Shown: positions 7,560 through 16,042, counted from the first letter of the stretch. The stretch: DNA of 27,118 bases from Chloroflexota bacterium (GCA_023381895.1 JAMCTA010000153.1:322-27439), one strand, 5' to 3'. Translations and numbers: made by a program. The notes: generated by a model not told the origin, from the sequence alone.

Positions 7560-7940
7560 CTAGAAAGAGCTTCTCGAGGCGAGGAATAGTCCCAGCAGCC
7601 AGAGCATAGCCATCAGCGGTAGGACCCAGACCCAGGAGAACAGCGGCAACCCAGCATTCTGGAGGAAGCCGATGCTGATCGACAGAAATGCCGTCGCGCC
7701 GAAGCCAAAGATGAGAGATTCCAGAAGCACGCGCCGTTGCTGTTCAGTAAGCAGACGCACAAAGCGTACAACAGCAAACAGCGCAGCCGCCGCCGGTACC
7801 AGCGGCATCGCACCAAGCAGAGGCGTCCACGGTGATCGCGGGAAGGCTCGAGCAATCTGGAAGATCACCGGAAGAGCTACAATGAAAATGCCAAGCGCTA
7901 CGGCGAATATCCGGGTATCGTCTCGGCCATCGTTCTTCAC
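7560..7940 (-). CDS. Uncharacterised four-helix membrane protein
   Basis: A 126-residue protein with four predicted transmembrane helices at about 11-31, 41-62, 76-96 and 102-121, and a short charged N-terminus (KNDGRDDTR). Between helices 2 and 3 lies a cytoplasmic-looking charged stretch, LLTEQQRRVLLESLIFGFG. A similar QRR...LE-L-F-F segment recurs in a widespread small-membrane-protein family of unknown function that I recognise only by pattern. The open frame runs further upstream, but GTG 7940 is chosen because GAGGGGAAAG stands just before it and the upstream residues are not hydrophobic or conserved-looking. It lies 120 bases beyond recX and could be the last gene of that run or independently transcribed. 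No function is assigned. Confidence 0.75.
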   Translation of the reverse strand: MKNDGRDDTRIFAVALGIFIVALPVIFQIARAFPRSPWTPLLGAMPLVPAAAALFAVVRFVRLLTEQQRRVLLESLIFGFGATAFLSISIGFLQNAGLPLFSWVWVLPLMAMLWLLGLFLASRSSF

Positions 7941-8060
7941 GCTGATCTTTCCCCTCTCACACTGGTATCGTTGGTTTTCAATGGGTTGTCGCCCTATTGA
8001 GTATCGAACGACCAAGCGAGCACGTCTACGATAGCCGGTTCATTGTGCAAAGGGCCCGCT

Positions 8061-8699
8061 TTAGGATTCCGGCTCGCACTGCTGCTCTCTCCAGGTCTCG
8101 CGGAGAGTCCGCTGGATGACCTCGTGAGAGAAGCCCCGGCGTGCCAAGAATGGGTAGAACACGTGCTGGAACTCCTGCCACGACTCCCCCTGGAAGCGGC
8201 CCAATCGCCTCGCCAGAGATCGGCGGGCCAGATCCAGCTCTTCCTCCTCACTGGGGAGCACTTCTGCAACGGTATCGGGGGCGACGCCACGGGCGCGCAG
8301 CTCCTGATTCAGTAGCTGCCTTCCATGCGGACGGTAGGTGTCCCGCTCCTCACGCCAGAAGTGCGCAAAGGAATGATCGTCGAGCACGCCCAAGTCCCGC
8401 AGCTTGGCAATCGTCGCGCTGATAACCGCGGTGTCGAACTTCAAAGAGCGCAATCGCTGCTCCACCTCTTGCACGCTGCGAGGTCGGGTAGCGAGAAAGC
8501 TCATCGCTCTGTCAAGCGCTTGCTCACGGGCCGCGACAGTGAGGATACTTACGCGATCGTCGTCCGTGAGCTCACTCCCCTCCACCAGATGCAACTGTGC
8601 GACGGCAAGCTGCGACAACACGCACGCAAACACTCCATCGATATCCACCAACACTCCCGTCGAGGATCGACGAGCGCGGCGAAGAGCAGTGATCCGCAC
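8061..8699 (-). CDS. recX: Regulatory protein RecX
   Basis: RecX binds RecA filaments and limits recombinase activity. The product is about 212 residues and consists of tandem three-helix repeats. Diagnostic stretches are ALDRAMSFLATRPRSVQEVEQRL, LRDLGVLDDHSFAHFWREER (the classic L-DD--FA-----R motif), PHGRQLLNQELRARGV and FLARRGFSHEVIQRTL. Two starts are possible. GTG 8699 has AAGGAG seven bases before it and is preferred. ATG 8717 would add six residues and has a weaker GAGGTGAT. It follows xseB after 107 bases. RecX is usually next to recA, and recA is not in this window, so it has moved to a nuclease/lipid/translation neighbourhood. Confidence 0.93.
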   Translation of the reverse strand: MRITALRRARRSSTGVLVDIDGVFACVLSQLAVAQLHLVEGSELTDDDRVSILTVAAREQALDRAMSFLATRPRSVQEVEQRLRSLKFDTAVISATIAKLRDLGVLDDHSFAHFWREERDTYRPHGRQLLNQELRARGVAPDTVAEVLPSEEEELDLARRSLARRLGRFQGESWQEFQHVFYPFLARRGFSHEVIQRTLRETWREQQCEPES

Positions 8700-8806
8700 C
8701 TCTTCGCTCCTTCCCATTCACCCCATCACCTCAGGATCACGTGCAAGCCAGCCCAGCTTGGTTACAACCACCATAGTCGGCAAGATCTTCTAGATCGCAC
8801 CATCCC

Positions 8807-9058
8807 CTAGGCTACAGGCCCGTCAGACGATTCGAAGGGCCGCATAGTTACCGATCCATCCGCTTGGCGTTGCAGCTCCTGGATGCGGAGCTCAGCTGTA
8901 TCCAGAAGCTGCTGACAGTACGAGGCGAGCTTTCGCCCTTCCTCATAGAGGGCAAGCAATTGCTCCAAAGGTAACCCCGGGGCCTCCATCTCCACGAGAA
9001 CACGTTCGAGCCGTGCGACGGCTGCCTCATAGCTCAAAGGATTGGCTAGTTCTTCCAA
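8807..9058 (-). CDS. xseB: Exodeoxyribonuclease VII small subunit
   Basis: XseB assembles in several copies on XseA to form exonuclease VII, which degrades single-stranded DNA to oligonucleotides. It has 83 residues and is mostly helical. The family pattern SYEAAVARLERVLVEMEAPGLPLEQLLALYEEGRKLASYCQQLL is seen in pieces across residues 9-51. The start is TTG 9058, which lies inside the last codons of xseA (13-base overlap). GGAG six bases upstream supports this rare start. The overlap implies translational coupling with xseA. The last 18 residues (GSVTMRPFESSDGPVA) are a variable tail. Confidence 0.93.
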   Translation of the reverse strand: MEELANPLSYEAAVARLERVLVEMEAPGLPLEQLLALYEEGRKLASYCQQLLDTAELRIQELQRQADGSVTMRPFESSDGPVA

Positions 9059-10278
9059 GGGTCGCTCCGCCCTTCTTTGGTCGTAATCTGCGCTGTGACT
9101 GCTCGAGCCTGGAAGGCACCGTGTGCCACTTCGATGTCGAGCAGCTGGTCTTCAGTAACTTGGGCTGGCGAGATGACCACTCGACCCGCGTCTGCCGCGC
9201 GGACAATCGCGTAGCCTCGCTGCAGCGTGTTCTGCGGTGACAGTACTTCCAAGCGGGCACCCAAATAATGGAGGCGTTGCCGGTCGAGCTCGAGTCGATG
9301 CTCCAGGCACTGGTCGAGACTGCCCTCCAAATCATCCACATACTGCCGGAAGCGCTGCACCTGATCCCGCGGCTCCAACAGGGTCAGCTGGCGAATCAGT
9401 GCCAGTAGCTGCTGATGGGCCCGATCCAGAGCTACGATCAACTGGCGCTGCAACTGACCAGTGATCGCTCGTAGATGGTCGCGTTCCTCCTCGCGATCTG
9501 CCGACACGAGCTCAGCGGCAGCGGTCGGCGTGGGCGCTCGTAGATCAGCAACGAAGTCAGCAATCGTAAAGTCGGTTTGATGCCCGATCGCAGAGACTAC
9601 TGGCACTGGATAGGTCGCGAGAAAGCGTGCCAATTGCTCGTTGTTGAAAGGCCACAAGTCTTCGAGTGACCCTCCACCTCGAGCGATGATAACAGCGTCA
9701 ATGGCCGGGATAGCAAGCAGCAACTTCAGAGCTTCGATAACAGACGCGGCTGCCTCGTCACCTTGGACCGTCGACGGTGAGAACACCACCTCCATCAGCG
9801 GCCAGCGGTGCCGAAGCACCTTGGTGATGTCGTGGATCACTGCACCGCTGGCCGAGCTCACGACACCGATGCGAGCGGCGCGGCGTGGAACTGGCCGTTT
9901 CCGATCAGCGTCGAAGAGGTGCTCAGCCTCCAACCGCTGCTTCAAGAGCTCGAACTCTCGATAGAGGTTGCCCATACCTACGGCAATGATCCTGTCTACA
10001 TAGAGTTGGTACCGGCCACCTGCTTCATAGACACCGACACGGCCGTGACAAAGAACCTCGTCACCAGTTTCGGGAAAATGGCTATCTCTGCTCCGACCAA
10101 ATCCAAACGCTGCACAGTCCAGTCGCGCCGAAACATCTTTGAGAGAGAAATAGAGGTGACCGCGTGGTGACCGTGACAGATCGCCCACTTCTCCACTCAC
10201 CCACACATCGACGAGTTCTTCATCAGCTTTGAAGAGGTTACTGATGTAGCGAGTGATCTCGCTCACCGTGAATGGCAC
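9046..10278 (-). CDS. xseA: Exodeoxyribonuclease VII large subunit
   Basis: The catalytic subunit of exonuclease VII, involved in mismatch repair and in removing single-stranded DNA. It has 410 residues. The N-terminal OB fold begins TVSEITRYISNLFKADEELVDVWVSGEV and includes GHLYFSLKD. The catalytic core shows IGVVSSASGAVIHDI, ARGGGSLEDLWPFNNEQLAR and AIGHQTDFTIADFVADLRAPTP. The His is followed by Gln where many homologues read GHETD. A coiled-coil region (about 265-350) precedes the C-terminal LSPQNTLQRGYAIV. The start GTG 10278 has GGAG seven bases before it, overlapping the end of accB. The accB-xseA gap is only four bases. Confidence 0.97.
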   Translation of the reverse strand: MPFTVSEITRYISNLFKADEELVDVWVSGEVGDLSRSPRGHLYFSLKDVSARLDCAAFGFGRSRDSHFPETGDEVLCHGRVGVYEAGGRYQLYVDRIIAVGMGNLYREFELLKQRLEAEHLFDADRKRPVPRRAARIGVVSSASGAVIHDITKVLRHRWPLMEVVFSPSTVQGDEAAASVIEALKLLLAIPAIDAVIIARGGGSLEDLWPFNNEQLARFLATYPVPVVSAIGHQTDFTIADFVADLRAPTPTAAAELVSADREEERDHLRAITGQLQRQLIVALDRAHQQLLALIRQLTLLEPRDQVQRFRQYVDDLEGSLDQCLEHRLELDRQRLHYLGARLEVLSPQNTLQRGYAIVRAADAGRVVISPAQVTEDQLLDIEVAHGAFQARAVTAQITTKEGRSDPWKN

Positions 10279-10282
10279 GGGC

Positions 10283-10738
10283 TCACTCCGGTACGATGAT
10301 CATCAAGGGTTGCCCATACTCCACGGGCGTCTGGTTCTTGACGAGGAGACGTGCAACCCGTCCCGAAACCTCGGACTCGATCTCGTTCATGACTTTCATG
10401 GCTTCGATGATGCCGATGACTTGACCCTCCTCCACCAGGTCTCCCTCTTGAACGAGAGGGGGCTTACCAGGGGCGGATGTCAGATAGAACGTGCCAACCA
10501 TCTGCGCCGTCACTGTGAAACCCTGGGGCGGCTCCGGCTCGGCTGCCGCCCCAGGCGACACCGCAGCCGGTGGCATCGGTGTGGCGCCCGTGACCTGCGC
10601 CTGGGGGGAGCGACGCAACGTGACACGCAGCTCCCCAAGACGCAACTCCAGCTCACTCAGCGTTGAGCTATCGAACTGCTTGATGAGCTGTGGAAGGAGG
10701 GTCTGGACCAACTCCGGTAACGTGTCGTCGGTTGCCAT
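10283..10738 (-). CDS. accB: Biotin carboxyl carrier protein of acetyl-CoA carboxylase
   Basis: Carries the biotin cofactor between the carboxylase and transferase halves of acetyl-CoA carboxylase, the first step of fatty-acid synthesis. It has 151 residues. The N-terminal dimerisation helix region (LPELVQTLLPQLIKQFDSSTLSELELRLGEL) is followed by a Pro/Ala linker (about 44-72). The biotinyl domain begins with MVGTFYLTSAPGKPPLVQEGD, and the biotin lysine is Lys115 in IIEAMKVMNEI. ATG 10738 has GAGAGG six bases upstream. The usual partner accC (biotin carboxylase) is not adjacent: xseA follows directly. The protein could serve another biotin-dependent carboxylase, but the N-terminal helix fits AccB. 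Confidence 0.95.
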   Translation of the reverse strand: MATDDTLPELVQTLLPQLIKQFDSSTLSELELRLGELRVTLRRSPQAQVTGATPMPPAAVSPGAAAEPEPPQGFTVTAQMVGTFYLTSAPGKPPLVQEGDLVEEGQVIGIIEAMKVMNEIESEVSGRVARLLVKNQTPVEYGQPLMIIVPE

Positions 10739-10754
10739 TCGAAGCCTCTCTGAT

Positions 10755-11315
10755 TCAGCTCACACGCTCAACGTAGGTACCGAAGCGAGTGTCAACTCTG
10801 ACTCGGTCTCCAGTGTTGACAAAGAGAGGTACCTGAACGATGTATCCAGTCTCGAGCGTCGCTGGCTTCGTCGTACCGGTTGCCGTGTCACCCTTGATGC
10901 CAGGCTCCGTGTAGGTCACCTCCATTTCGACAGACGGAGGCAGCTCAACGGCAATTGGCTCGTCCCCGAAGCTCAACAGCGAAACAGTCGCGTTCTCCTT
11001 GAGAAAGCTGGGAGCATCACCGAGCCGGTCGCGATCTACTGCAATTTGCTCGTACGTCTCGGTATTCATGAAATGGAAAGTTCCGCCATCTTCGTAGAGG
11101 AATTGCACCTCGCTCTTCTCGAGGCTGGCGCGGTTAAAGCGCTCACCTGCCTGAAAGGTGCGCTCGGTGATGTCTCCTTTTCGGATGTTCCGCAGCTTGA
11201 GTTTGACATACGCGCTACCGCGACCCATCTTGACGTGTTGGAAGTCCTCGATGCGATAGAGATTCCCGTCGATCTCGATCGCAATGCCTTTTTTCAGGTC
11301 ACCAGTACTAATCAC
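10755..11315 (-). CDS. efp: Translation elongation factor P
   Basis: EF-P binds between the P and E sites and relieves stalling at polyproline stretches. It has 186 residues in three beta-barrel domains: KOW-like domain 1 (ISTGDLKKGIAIEIDGNLYRIEDFQHVK), domain 2 (VQFLYEDGGTFHFMNTETYEQI) and domain 3 with GIKGDTATGTTKPATLETGYIVQVPLFV. The loop that reaches the peptidyl-transferase centre reads KMGRGSA, placing Arg32 where E. coli has the modified Lys34, and Met replaces the loop proline. The start is GTG 11315, with GGAG seven bases before it. It lies 14 bases after the peptidase gene and 16 before accB, the common pepP-efp-accB order. Confidence 0.97.
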   Translation of the reverse strand: MISTGDLKKGIAIEIDGNLYRIEDFQHVKMGRGSAYVKLKLRNIRKGDITERTFQAGERFNRASLEKSEVQFLYEDGGTFHFMNTETYEQIAVDRDRLGDAPSFLKENATVSLLSFGDEPIAVELPPSVEMEVTYTEPGIKGDTATGTTKPATLETGYIVQVPLFVNTGDRVRVDTRFGTYVERVS

Positions 11316-11329
11316 TACTTCACTCCACG

Positions 11330-12499
11330 CTAACGCCTTATCTCAACAGCAGTCCCGCCATCGATGCCACGATTGGCGGGACTGTCGCGGCATCCTGAGC
11401 AAGAAGCCGTCTCTTCTCTATATTGTAAGGGAAGGAAAGAATATGGTGCAGTTGTGAGCTTTTCTGTGCCACCCGGGCCAAGAACGACACAGTCCTCGAT
11501 GCGGATGCCGCCCCATCCTGGCACATAGATCGCCGGCTCAATCGTGACGACGGCACCCGCCGGCAACGGTTGCGTGTTGCGCTTCGCGAGGTACGGTGCC
11601 TCGTGTATCTCCAGTCCCACGGCGTGGCCCACAGGATGCGTGAGGAAATCGGATAGCGAAAACTGTGCGAGATATTGGTGGGCCAGGGCGTCTGCTTCGG
11701 ATCCCAGCATTCCCGGACGAATCGACTGCTCTAGTTGTTGAAGCGTCGCTAAGACGGCGTGGGACCGCTCTTCAAAACCCTCGGGAGGCTCGCCCATTAC
11801 AAACGTCCGGGTGAGGTCACCGCAGTAGCCGCCGACCTGCGCACCTATGTCGAGAAGGACAATCTCCCCCCACTGGAGCTTGTGGCCAGAAGGCTCGTGA
11901 TGTGGTCTTGAGCTATGCTCACCAAAGGCCACAATCGGCGGAAAGGCAACTGACTCGGCGCCGTGCTGGCGCATGAATGCCTCGATCTCCCACGCCAACG
12001 TGCTCTCGCTTATTCCAGGACGGAGTAATGCACAGGCATGGGTCATCGCAGCATCTGTGAGCGTTGCTGCCCTGTGCAGGGCTGCAATCTCCTCTTGATC
12101 TTTGACCTGTCGCACCAATTCGATAAAGCCGGGGAGAGGAACAAGGGATACCTGCAGTGCTTCAGCGCATTCGACCAGCTGGCTCGCCATGTCGACCGTC
12201 GTGTGTGCACTTTCGAAACCCAGGTGGCACGCATTGCGGTTGCACGCCTCTTGGATAGCAACAGTCAACAACGAAGTCTGTGGGGGAACGGCAATGACCT
12301 CACATCCCAGGGCCTCAGTCGCGGCACGCTCGTGATAGCGCGGGTCTACGAGTAGGAAGCAATCTGACGTGGTGATGACAAGGATCCCCGCACTGCCGTG
12401 GAAACGTGTCACATACCGGATATTCACCGGGTTGCTCACGAGTACACCGTCGAGATTACGGGTGAGCAGCTCAGCTTGCACTCGACGGGCACGAGACAC
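11330..12499 (-). CDS. Xaa-Pro aminopeptidase/dipeptidase, M24 family
   Basis: A cytosolic metallopeptidase that removes N-terminal residues before proline. It has about 389 residues. The N-terminal creatinase-like domain (LDGVLVSNPVNIRYVTRFHGSAGILVI...VDPRYHERA) precedes the pita-bread catalytic domain. All five metal ligands are visible: Asp in LLDIGAQVGGYCGDLTRTF (two), His in HPVGHAVGLEIHEAPY, Glu in TIEPAIYVPGWGGIRIED and the final Glu of that stretch. The frame is open upstream to 12592, but GTG 12499 is preferred since GGAGGG precedes it and homology starts with ARRVQAELL. The last 28 residues (after REETAS) are not family-like and are encoded by a hairpin. It begins the efp-accB-xseAB run. 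Proline peptidase next to EF-P is a recurrent gene pairing. Confidence 0.93.
   Translation of the reverse strand: MSRARRVQAELLTRNLDGVLVSNPVNIRYVTRFHGSAGILVITTSDCFLLVDPRYHERAATEALGCEVIAVPPQTSLLTVAIQEACNRNACHLGFESAHTTVDMASQLVECAEALQVSLVPLPGFIELVRQVKDQEEIAALHRAATLTDAAMTHACALLRPGISESTLAWEIEAFMRQHGAESVAFPPIVAFGEHSSRPHHEPSGHKLQWGEIVLLDIGAQVGGYCGDLTRTFVMGEPPEGFEERSHAVLATLQQLEQSIRPGMLGSEADALAHQYLAQFSLSDFLTHPVGHAVGLEIHEAPYLAKRNTQPLPAGAVVTIEPAIYVPGWGGIRIEDCVVLGPGGTEKLTTAPYSFLPLQYREETASCSGCRDSPANRGIDGGTAVEIRR
11350..11384 (-). repeat. Perfect inverted repeat in the 3' end of the M24 peptidase gene
   Basis: CAGTCCCGCCA (11350-11360) is matched exactly by TGGCGGGACTG (11374-11384), and TCG/CGA extend the stem inward around a six-base loop. 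It lies within the last codons of the peptidase frame, just ahead of efp. No T-run follows on either strand. It may be an mRNA-processing or partial-termination hairpin, or a remnant of a small repeat element. Confidence 0.6.
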
Positions 12500-12627
12500 A
12501 GGCCGTCCGCCCTCCACTTTCGCCACGAATGCTACCACTCTACTGCACCCGGTCGTGAAAAAGCCGTCGTGATCGGCAAGCTTACCTACCATTCCCTATA
12601 TTTCATCGATGCTCCGTCCTAGCGTGC

Positions 12628-12633
12628 TATGCT
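12628..12633 (+). promoter_or_regulatory. Candidate extended -10 upstream of the HD-domain gene
   Basis: TATGCT preceded by TGC gives an extended -10 pattern (TGnTATGCT) 65 bases before the start codon, in the divergent gap between the peptidase and HD genes. No -35 element is recognisable. Confidence 0.3.
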
Positions 12634-12697
12634 GAGCCCTGGTGCCTGGTGGACCCGCTTTCCAGCAACAAGGGAATGAAGAAACAGAGTACTCACA

Positions 12698-13630
12698 ATG
12701 ACTGCGCGCCAGCCGGACGATAGCCGTCCGAATAGCGAGGAACGGCGCACCCCCCGCAGCAACGGGCTAGATTCCGTCGTTACTTCTACATCTACTCCCG
12801 AGCACCCTCTCGGAGTCAGTGGGCAGGCCATCCGGCAGCCCGAGGGAATAGCCCCGAACGGGTTCCACGTGCCCACGCGCCACAACACCCGCCTCGAAGG
12901 GTTGTTAGAGCGCATCCGGCAGGATGCTGAGCTGCAGCAGCTCTGGCGCTGCGCCAACGTCAACGCCATCGATCGCTCCCACATTACTGACCACGGGCCC
13001 GTTCACGTTCGAATCGTTGCGAACATCGCTCTCCGGCTGCTACGGCTGCTCTTTGAGTCGAACATTGAAGCGAGCGTGGTCAAGGACCACGGGTTGCACA
13101 GAACCGATGCCGAGGTGATCGTCGTTCTGGCTGCGGCACTCCACGACATCGGAATCTCGGTTCACCGCCACCTCCACGACCAATACAGCATTATGCTGGC
13201 GGCTCCCAAGGCAAGGGATCTCCTCGCTCCCCTCTATGAGGAACCGGAGCGCACCATTGTGGTGAGCGAGGTGCTGCACGCTATCGCGGCCCACGAATGG
13301 GAGGAGACCTGCCTGACCATCGAGGCGGGCTGTGTGAAGGTCGCTGACGCCCTAGACATGTCGAAAGGGAGATCCAGAATTCCTTTCCACGCTGGCAAGG
13401 TCGACATCCATTCCGTGTCCGCTGCAGCTGTTGATCGTGTGGAGATCGGCAAAGGAATAGCCAAACCGATCAGTATCAACATCATCCTCAATAACTCTGC
13501 AGGGATCTTCCAGGTAGACGAGCTGCTCAAGCGCAAGCTGGAAAACTCTACGATTCGTGACTACATCGACCTGATGGCGTCCATCGAGGGAACCACCGAG
13601 ATGCGTATCCTGCCGGTGTATAGCCGTTAG
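12698..13630 (+). CDS. HD-domain metal-dependent phosphohydrolase
   Basis: Probably hydrolyses a phosphate ester or nucleotide; the substrate is unknown. It has 310 residues. The first 60 are low-complexity (Ser, Thr, Pro, Arg) and likely disordered. The HD fold follows: His99 and His103 in DHGPVHV, the His149-Asp150 doublet in AAALHDIGISVHRH, a further His in AIAAHEWEE, and Asp217 in VADALDMSKGRSRIPF. After this comes a C-terminal part with INIILNNSAGIFQVDELLKRKL, which resembles a group of stand-alone HD proteins found also in archaea. That last comparison is from memory of the pattern, not from a search. ATG 12698 has only a weak purine stretch (AAGGGAATGAAG). The next gene begins 12 bases after its stop, so it probably leads an operon of surface-related genes. 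Confidence 0.82.
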   Translation: MTARQPDDSRPNSEERRTPRSNGLDSVVTSTSTPEHPLGVSGQAIRQPEGIAPNGFHVPTRHNTRLEGLLERIRQDAELQQLWRCANVNAIDRSHITDHGPVHVRIVANIALRLLRLLFESNIEASVVKDHGLHRTDAEVIVVLAAALHDIGISVHRHLHDQYSIMLAAPKARDLLAPLYEEPERTIVVSEVLHAIAAHEWEETCLTIEAGCVKVADALDMSKGRSRIPFHAGKVDIHSVSAAAVDRVEIGKGIAKPISINIILNNSAGIFQVDELLKRKLENSTIRDYIDLMASIEGTTEMRILPVYSR

Positions 13631-13641
13631 CTTTGGTGCGC

Positions 13642-15996
13642 ATGCAGCAGTCCCGCTGGCCCTCCGGAGTGACGGTCGCACTCCTTGCGATCATCCTTCT
13701 CGGACGCCTCATCCTCGGCGTCACTTACAGTCTGGTTCAACCTCCTCTAGAATCACACGATGAGACGGGGCACGCTGCCTATGTCGCGTTCATCGCAGAG
13801 CATCTCGCCCTTCCACCTCCCGGAGGGCAGCTCACACCATTCTTCGATGAAGGCCATCAGCCACCGCTCTACTACATCATTCCGGGCATTGTCGGTCACT
13901 TCATCGGAGCCGAAGGCGAGTATCAGCCACCGATGAACCCGTTCTTTCTCAGCGCGACGGGAGCGCACGGTGTCAACGCCGCAGTGCACATCCCCTCCGT
14001 CGAAGCGTTTCCCTGGCACGGTGGCCTGCTCCTACTCCACATCGCGCGTTTCTGGTCAGTGATCCTGGGCATTGTGGCCGTACTCCTGACCTGGATTATC
14101 GGCCGGCTCTGCTTCCCGACTTCTCAGGCAGTTCCGCTCGGTGCTGCAGCGATCGTTGCATTCACTCCAACGTCACTGGGAGTAACAGATGCCGTCACGA
14201 ACGATGCGCTCGTACCCGTGACCTTTGGGCTCACACTGCTCACTTCATTACTGCTGCTGCGCTCCCCGTCAGTTCGCTGGGCAGTCTGGTTCGGTATTGC
14301 CATCGGGGCTAGCCTGCTCACGAAGAATTCTGCGCTGATTCTCTTGCCTTTCGCCTGCGTCATCTATGCAGTCCTCTGGTGGAACACGCACGATTGGCAC
14401 TTGATTCTGCGGCTCGCGATAGCCACGGTGATCGCTGTGGTTGTCGTCGCAGCGTGGTGGTACCTGCGTAACCGCATGCTCTACGGGCATTGGATCACTG
14501 ATCGCAAACAATCGAGCGCCATCATCAACTCAATCGGGCTGCAGACCAAGGAAGTGGCCAATAGCCTCCGCGAGAGCTTCGTATGGCGTCTCCTCGGTTA
14601 CTCGTTCCAGAGCTACTGGGTGCTGTTGGGCTGGGGCACTCTTGGTGCACCTAGCCCCGTCTACAGAGGCCTCCTCGCAGGTACCCTGCTTGCCCTGGTA
14701 GGGCTTGGCATAGTACTTATCCAAGGGGTACGGGCTAGATCGCTCCCAGCGGTCTCCGCCAAGGCAGGCATTGTTGCAACGCCGGATCTTGGAGTTCGCT
14801 CCTCACGGGCCTCCGTAAGCGACGCTCAAGTGCTCGCCATCCTGATCATCTTTTCTGTTGCTATGGTGCCCGAGCCTCTCTATCGAGTCATTTATTATGA
14901 GGCACCAACCCTCATGCCTGGGCGCTATCTCTACGGCGCTTTAGCCAGCACGAGCCTCCTACTCGCCCTCGGCTTCAGCACACTGGTACGCCGCTGGCAG
15001 CCGCTAGTGCTCATTCCAGGAGCACTGCTCGCGGCCCTCTCACTCTGGCTCATTCCCAACATCGTCGTGCCGGCCTACGCCGCTCCCGCGCCACTGTCAG
15101 CACAAACTGCCGCGACAATTCCCAACCGCATCGACGTCGTGTTCGGAGGGGCGATGCATCTGGTTGGCTACGATATCGCTGAGGACAGCGTGGCGCCCGG
15201 CGGCGATCTGCACGTCACTCTTTACTGGCAGGCATTGCGCCCGATGCAGCGCGCATATACCGTTGGCATTCACATCCTGAGTCCGACCGGCAAGGAGCTC
15301 GGTGGCACGAATGGCTTTCCGGGACGCGGCAATCTCGGCACACCTCTCTGGCGGGTTGGCGCGACCTACGCTGATCCCTACACCATTCACGTCTCCGAAG
15401 ACGCCGGGGGGCCTCAACTGGGAAGGATCGTAGTGGGTGTCGTCTATCAAAAGCTTGATCCCACTGCTCAAGATCCCACCTATAGGAGGGCTATCCCGCT
15501 TCCCGCCACCAATTCCCAGGGCCAGCCAGTGACACCATTGCTTGGACGGTTCAGAGTCGGACCAGCGCCAGGCACTTCTTCGGCAGCTCCGATTGTCCAC
15601 TTCGGACGTGGCCTCGCGCTCCTCCAGGCCCACGTCATAACCAATCCGTCTCATCACGCAGTACTCGTTAACTTGCTCTGGGAAGCGACGCGCGCGCCAC
15701 TACCCCGGTACGAGATCTTCGTTCAGCTCCTCAGTCCCCGGGGGGGTCTGGCGGCCCAGGCCCCCGACTCGCAGCCCCGGGACAATGCATTTCCCACCGA
15801 CGTATGGCTGGATCACGAGGTGGTGAGCGATCAGGTCACGATTCCGCTTCCGCCAGGGATGATGCGAGGAACGTACCAAATCGTGGTTGGCGCCTATCCT
15901 GTCGGCGAGCCCAGTGCGCGCGTTTCTGCCGTGACTGTTTCCGGAGCGCCCGCACCGAACAATGCGGCAAGGATCGGCACTATGACCCTGCCATGA
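13642..15996 (+). CDS. GT-C-type glycosyltransferase-like membrane protein with two C-terminal beta domains
   Basis: A 784-residue polytopic protein. Residues 1-475 hold roughly ten or more hydrophobic helices. The first outer loop has the acidic pair Asp40-Glu41 (ESHDETGHAAYVAFIAEH) and then EGHQPPLYYII, the pattern of lipid-linked-sugar-using GT-C/PMT-like transferases and DUF2142-like relatives. The C-terminal part has two similar extracytoplasmic beta modules: about 493-640 (MHLVGYDIAEDSVAPGGDLHVTLYW, seen in pieces, with YTVGIHILSPTG) and about 649-784 (LALLQAH..VNLLWEATRAPLPRYEIFVQLLSPRG). This architecture is common in Chloroflexota. TTG 13633 and GTG 13636 are alternative in-frame starts, and ATG 13642 is preferred. 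No clear ribosome-binding site is present, so coupling to the HD gene is likely. The acceptor is unknown. Confidence 0.82.
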   Translation: MQQSRWPSGVTVALLAIILLGRLILGVTYSLVQPPLESHDETGHAAYVAFIAEHLALPPPGGQLTPFFDEGHQPPLYYIIPGIVGHFIGAEGEYQPPMNPFFLSATGAHGVNAAVHIPSVEAFPWHGGLLLLHIARFWSVILGIVAVLLTWIIGRLCFPTSQAVPLGAAAIVAFTPTSLGVTDAVTNDALVPVTFGLTLLTSLLLLRSPSVRWAVWFGIAIGASLLTKNSALILLPFACVIYAVLWWNTHDWHLILRLAIATVIAVVVVAAWWYLRNRMLYGHWITDRKQSSAIINSIGLQTKEVANSLRESFVWRLLGYSFQSYWVLLGWGTLGAPSPVYRGLLAGTLLALVGLGIVLIQGVRARSLPAVSAKAGIVATPDLGVRSSRASVSDAQVLAILIIFSVAMVPEPLYRVIYYEAPTLMPGRYLYGALASTSLLLALGFSTLVRRWQPLVLIPGALLAALSLWLIPNIVVPAYAAPAPLSAQTAATIPNRIDVVFGGAMHLVGYDIAEDSVAPGGDLHVTLYWQALRPMQRAYTVGIHILSPTGKELGGTNGFPGRGNLGTPLWRVGATYADPYTIHVSEDAGGPQLGRIVVGVVYQKLDPTAQDPTYRRAIPLPATNSQGQPVTPLLGRFRVGPAPGTSSAAPIVHFGRGLALLQAHVITNPSHHAVLVNLLWEATRAPLPRYEIFVQLLSPRGGLAAQAPDSQPRDNAFPTDVWLDHEVVSDQVTIPLPPGMMRGTYQIVVGAYPVGEPSARVSAVTVSGAPAPNNAARIGTMTLP

Positions 15997-16042
15997 GTCA
16001 AGCATTCGGTTCCGAAGAAGCTCGAGCAAGAGGAGTCTGATA

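Noticed and set aside
7381..7563. A 60-codon + strand frame after ugd
   Set aside because: It has no ribosome-binding site, no recognisable product and biased composition, and it lies in a convergent gap.
10491..11333. A 280-codon + strand frame opposite accB and efp
   Set aside because: Both opposite-strand genes are complete and well conserved; this frame has no family features.
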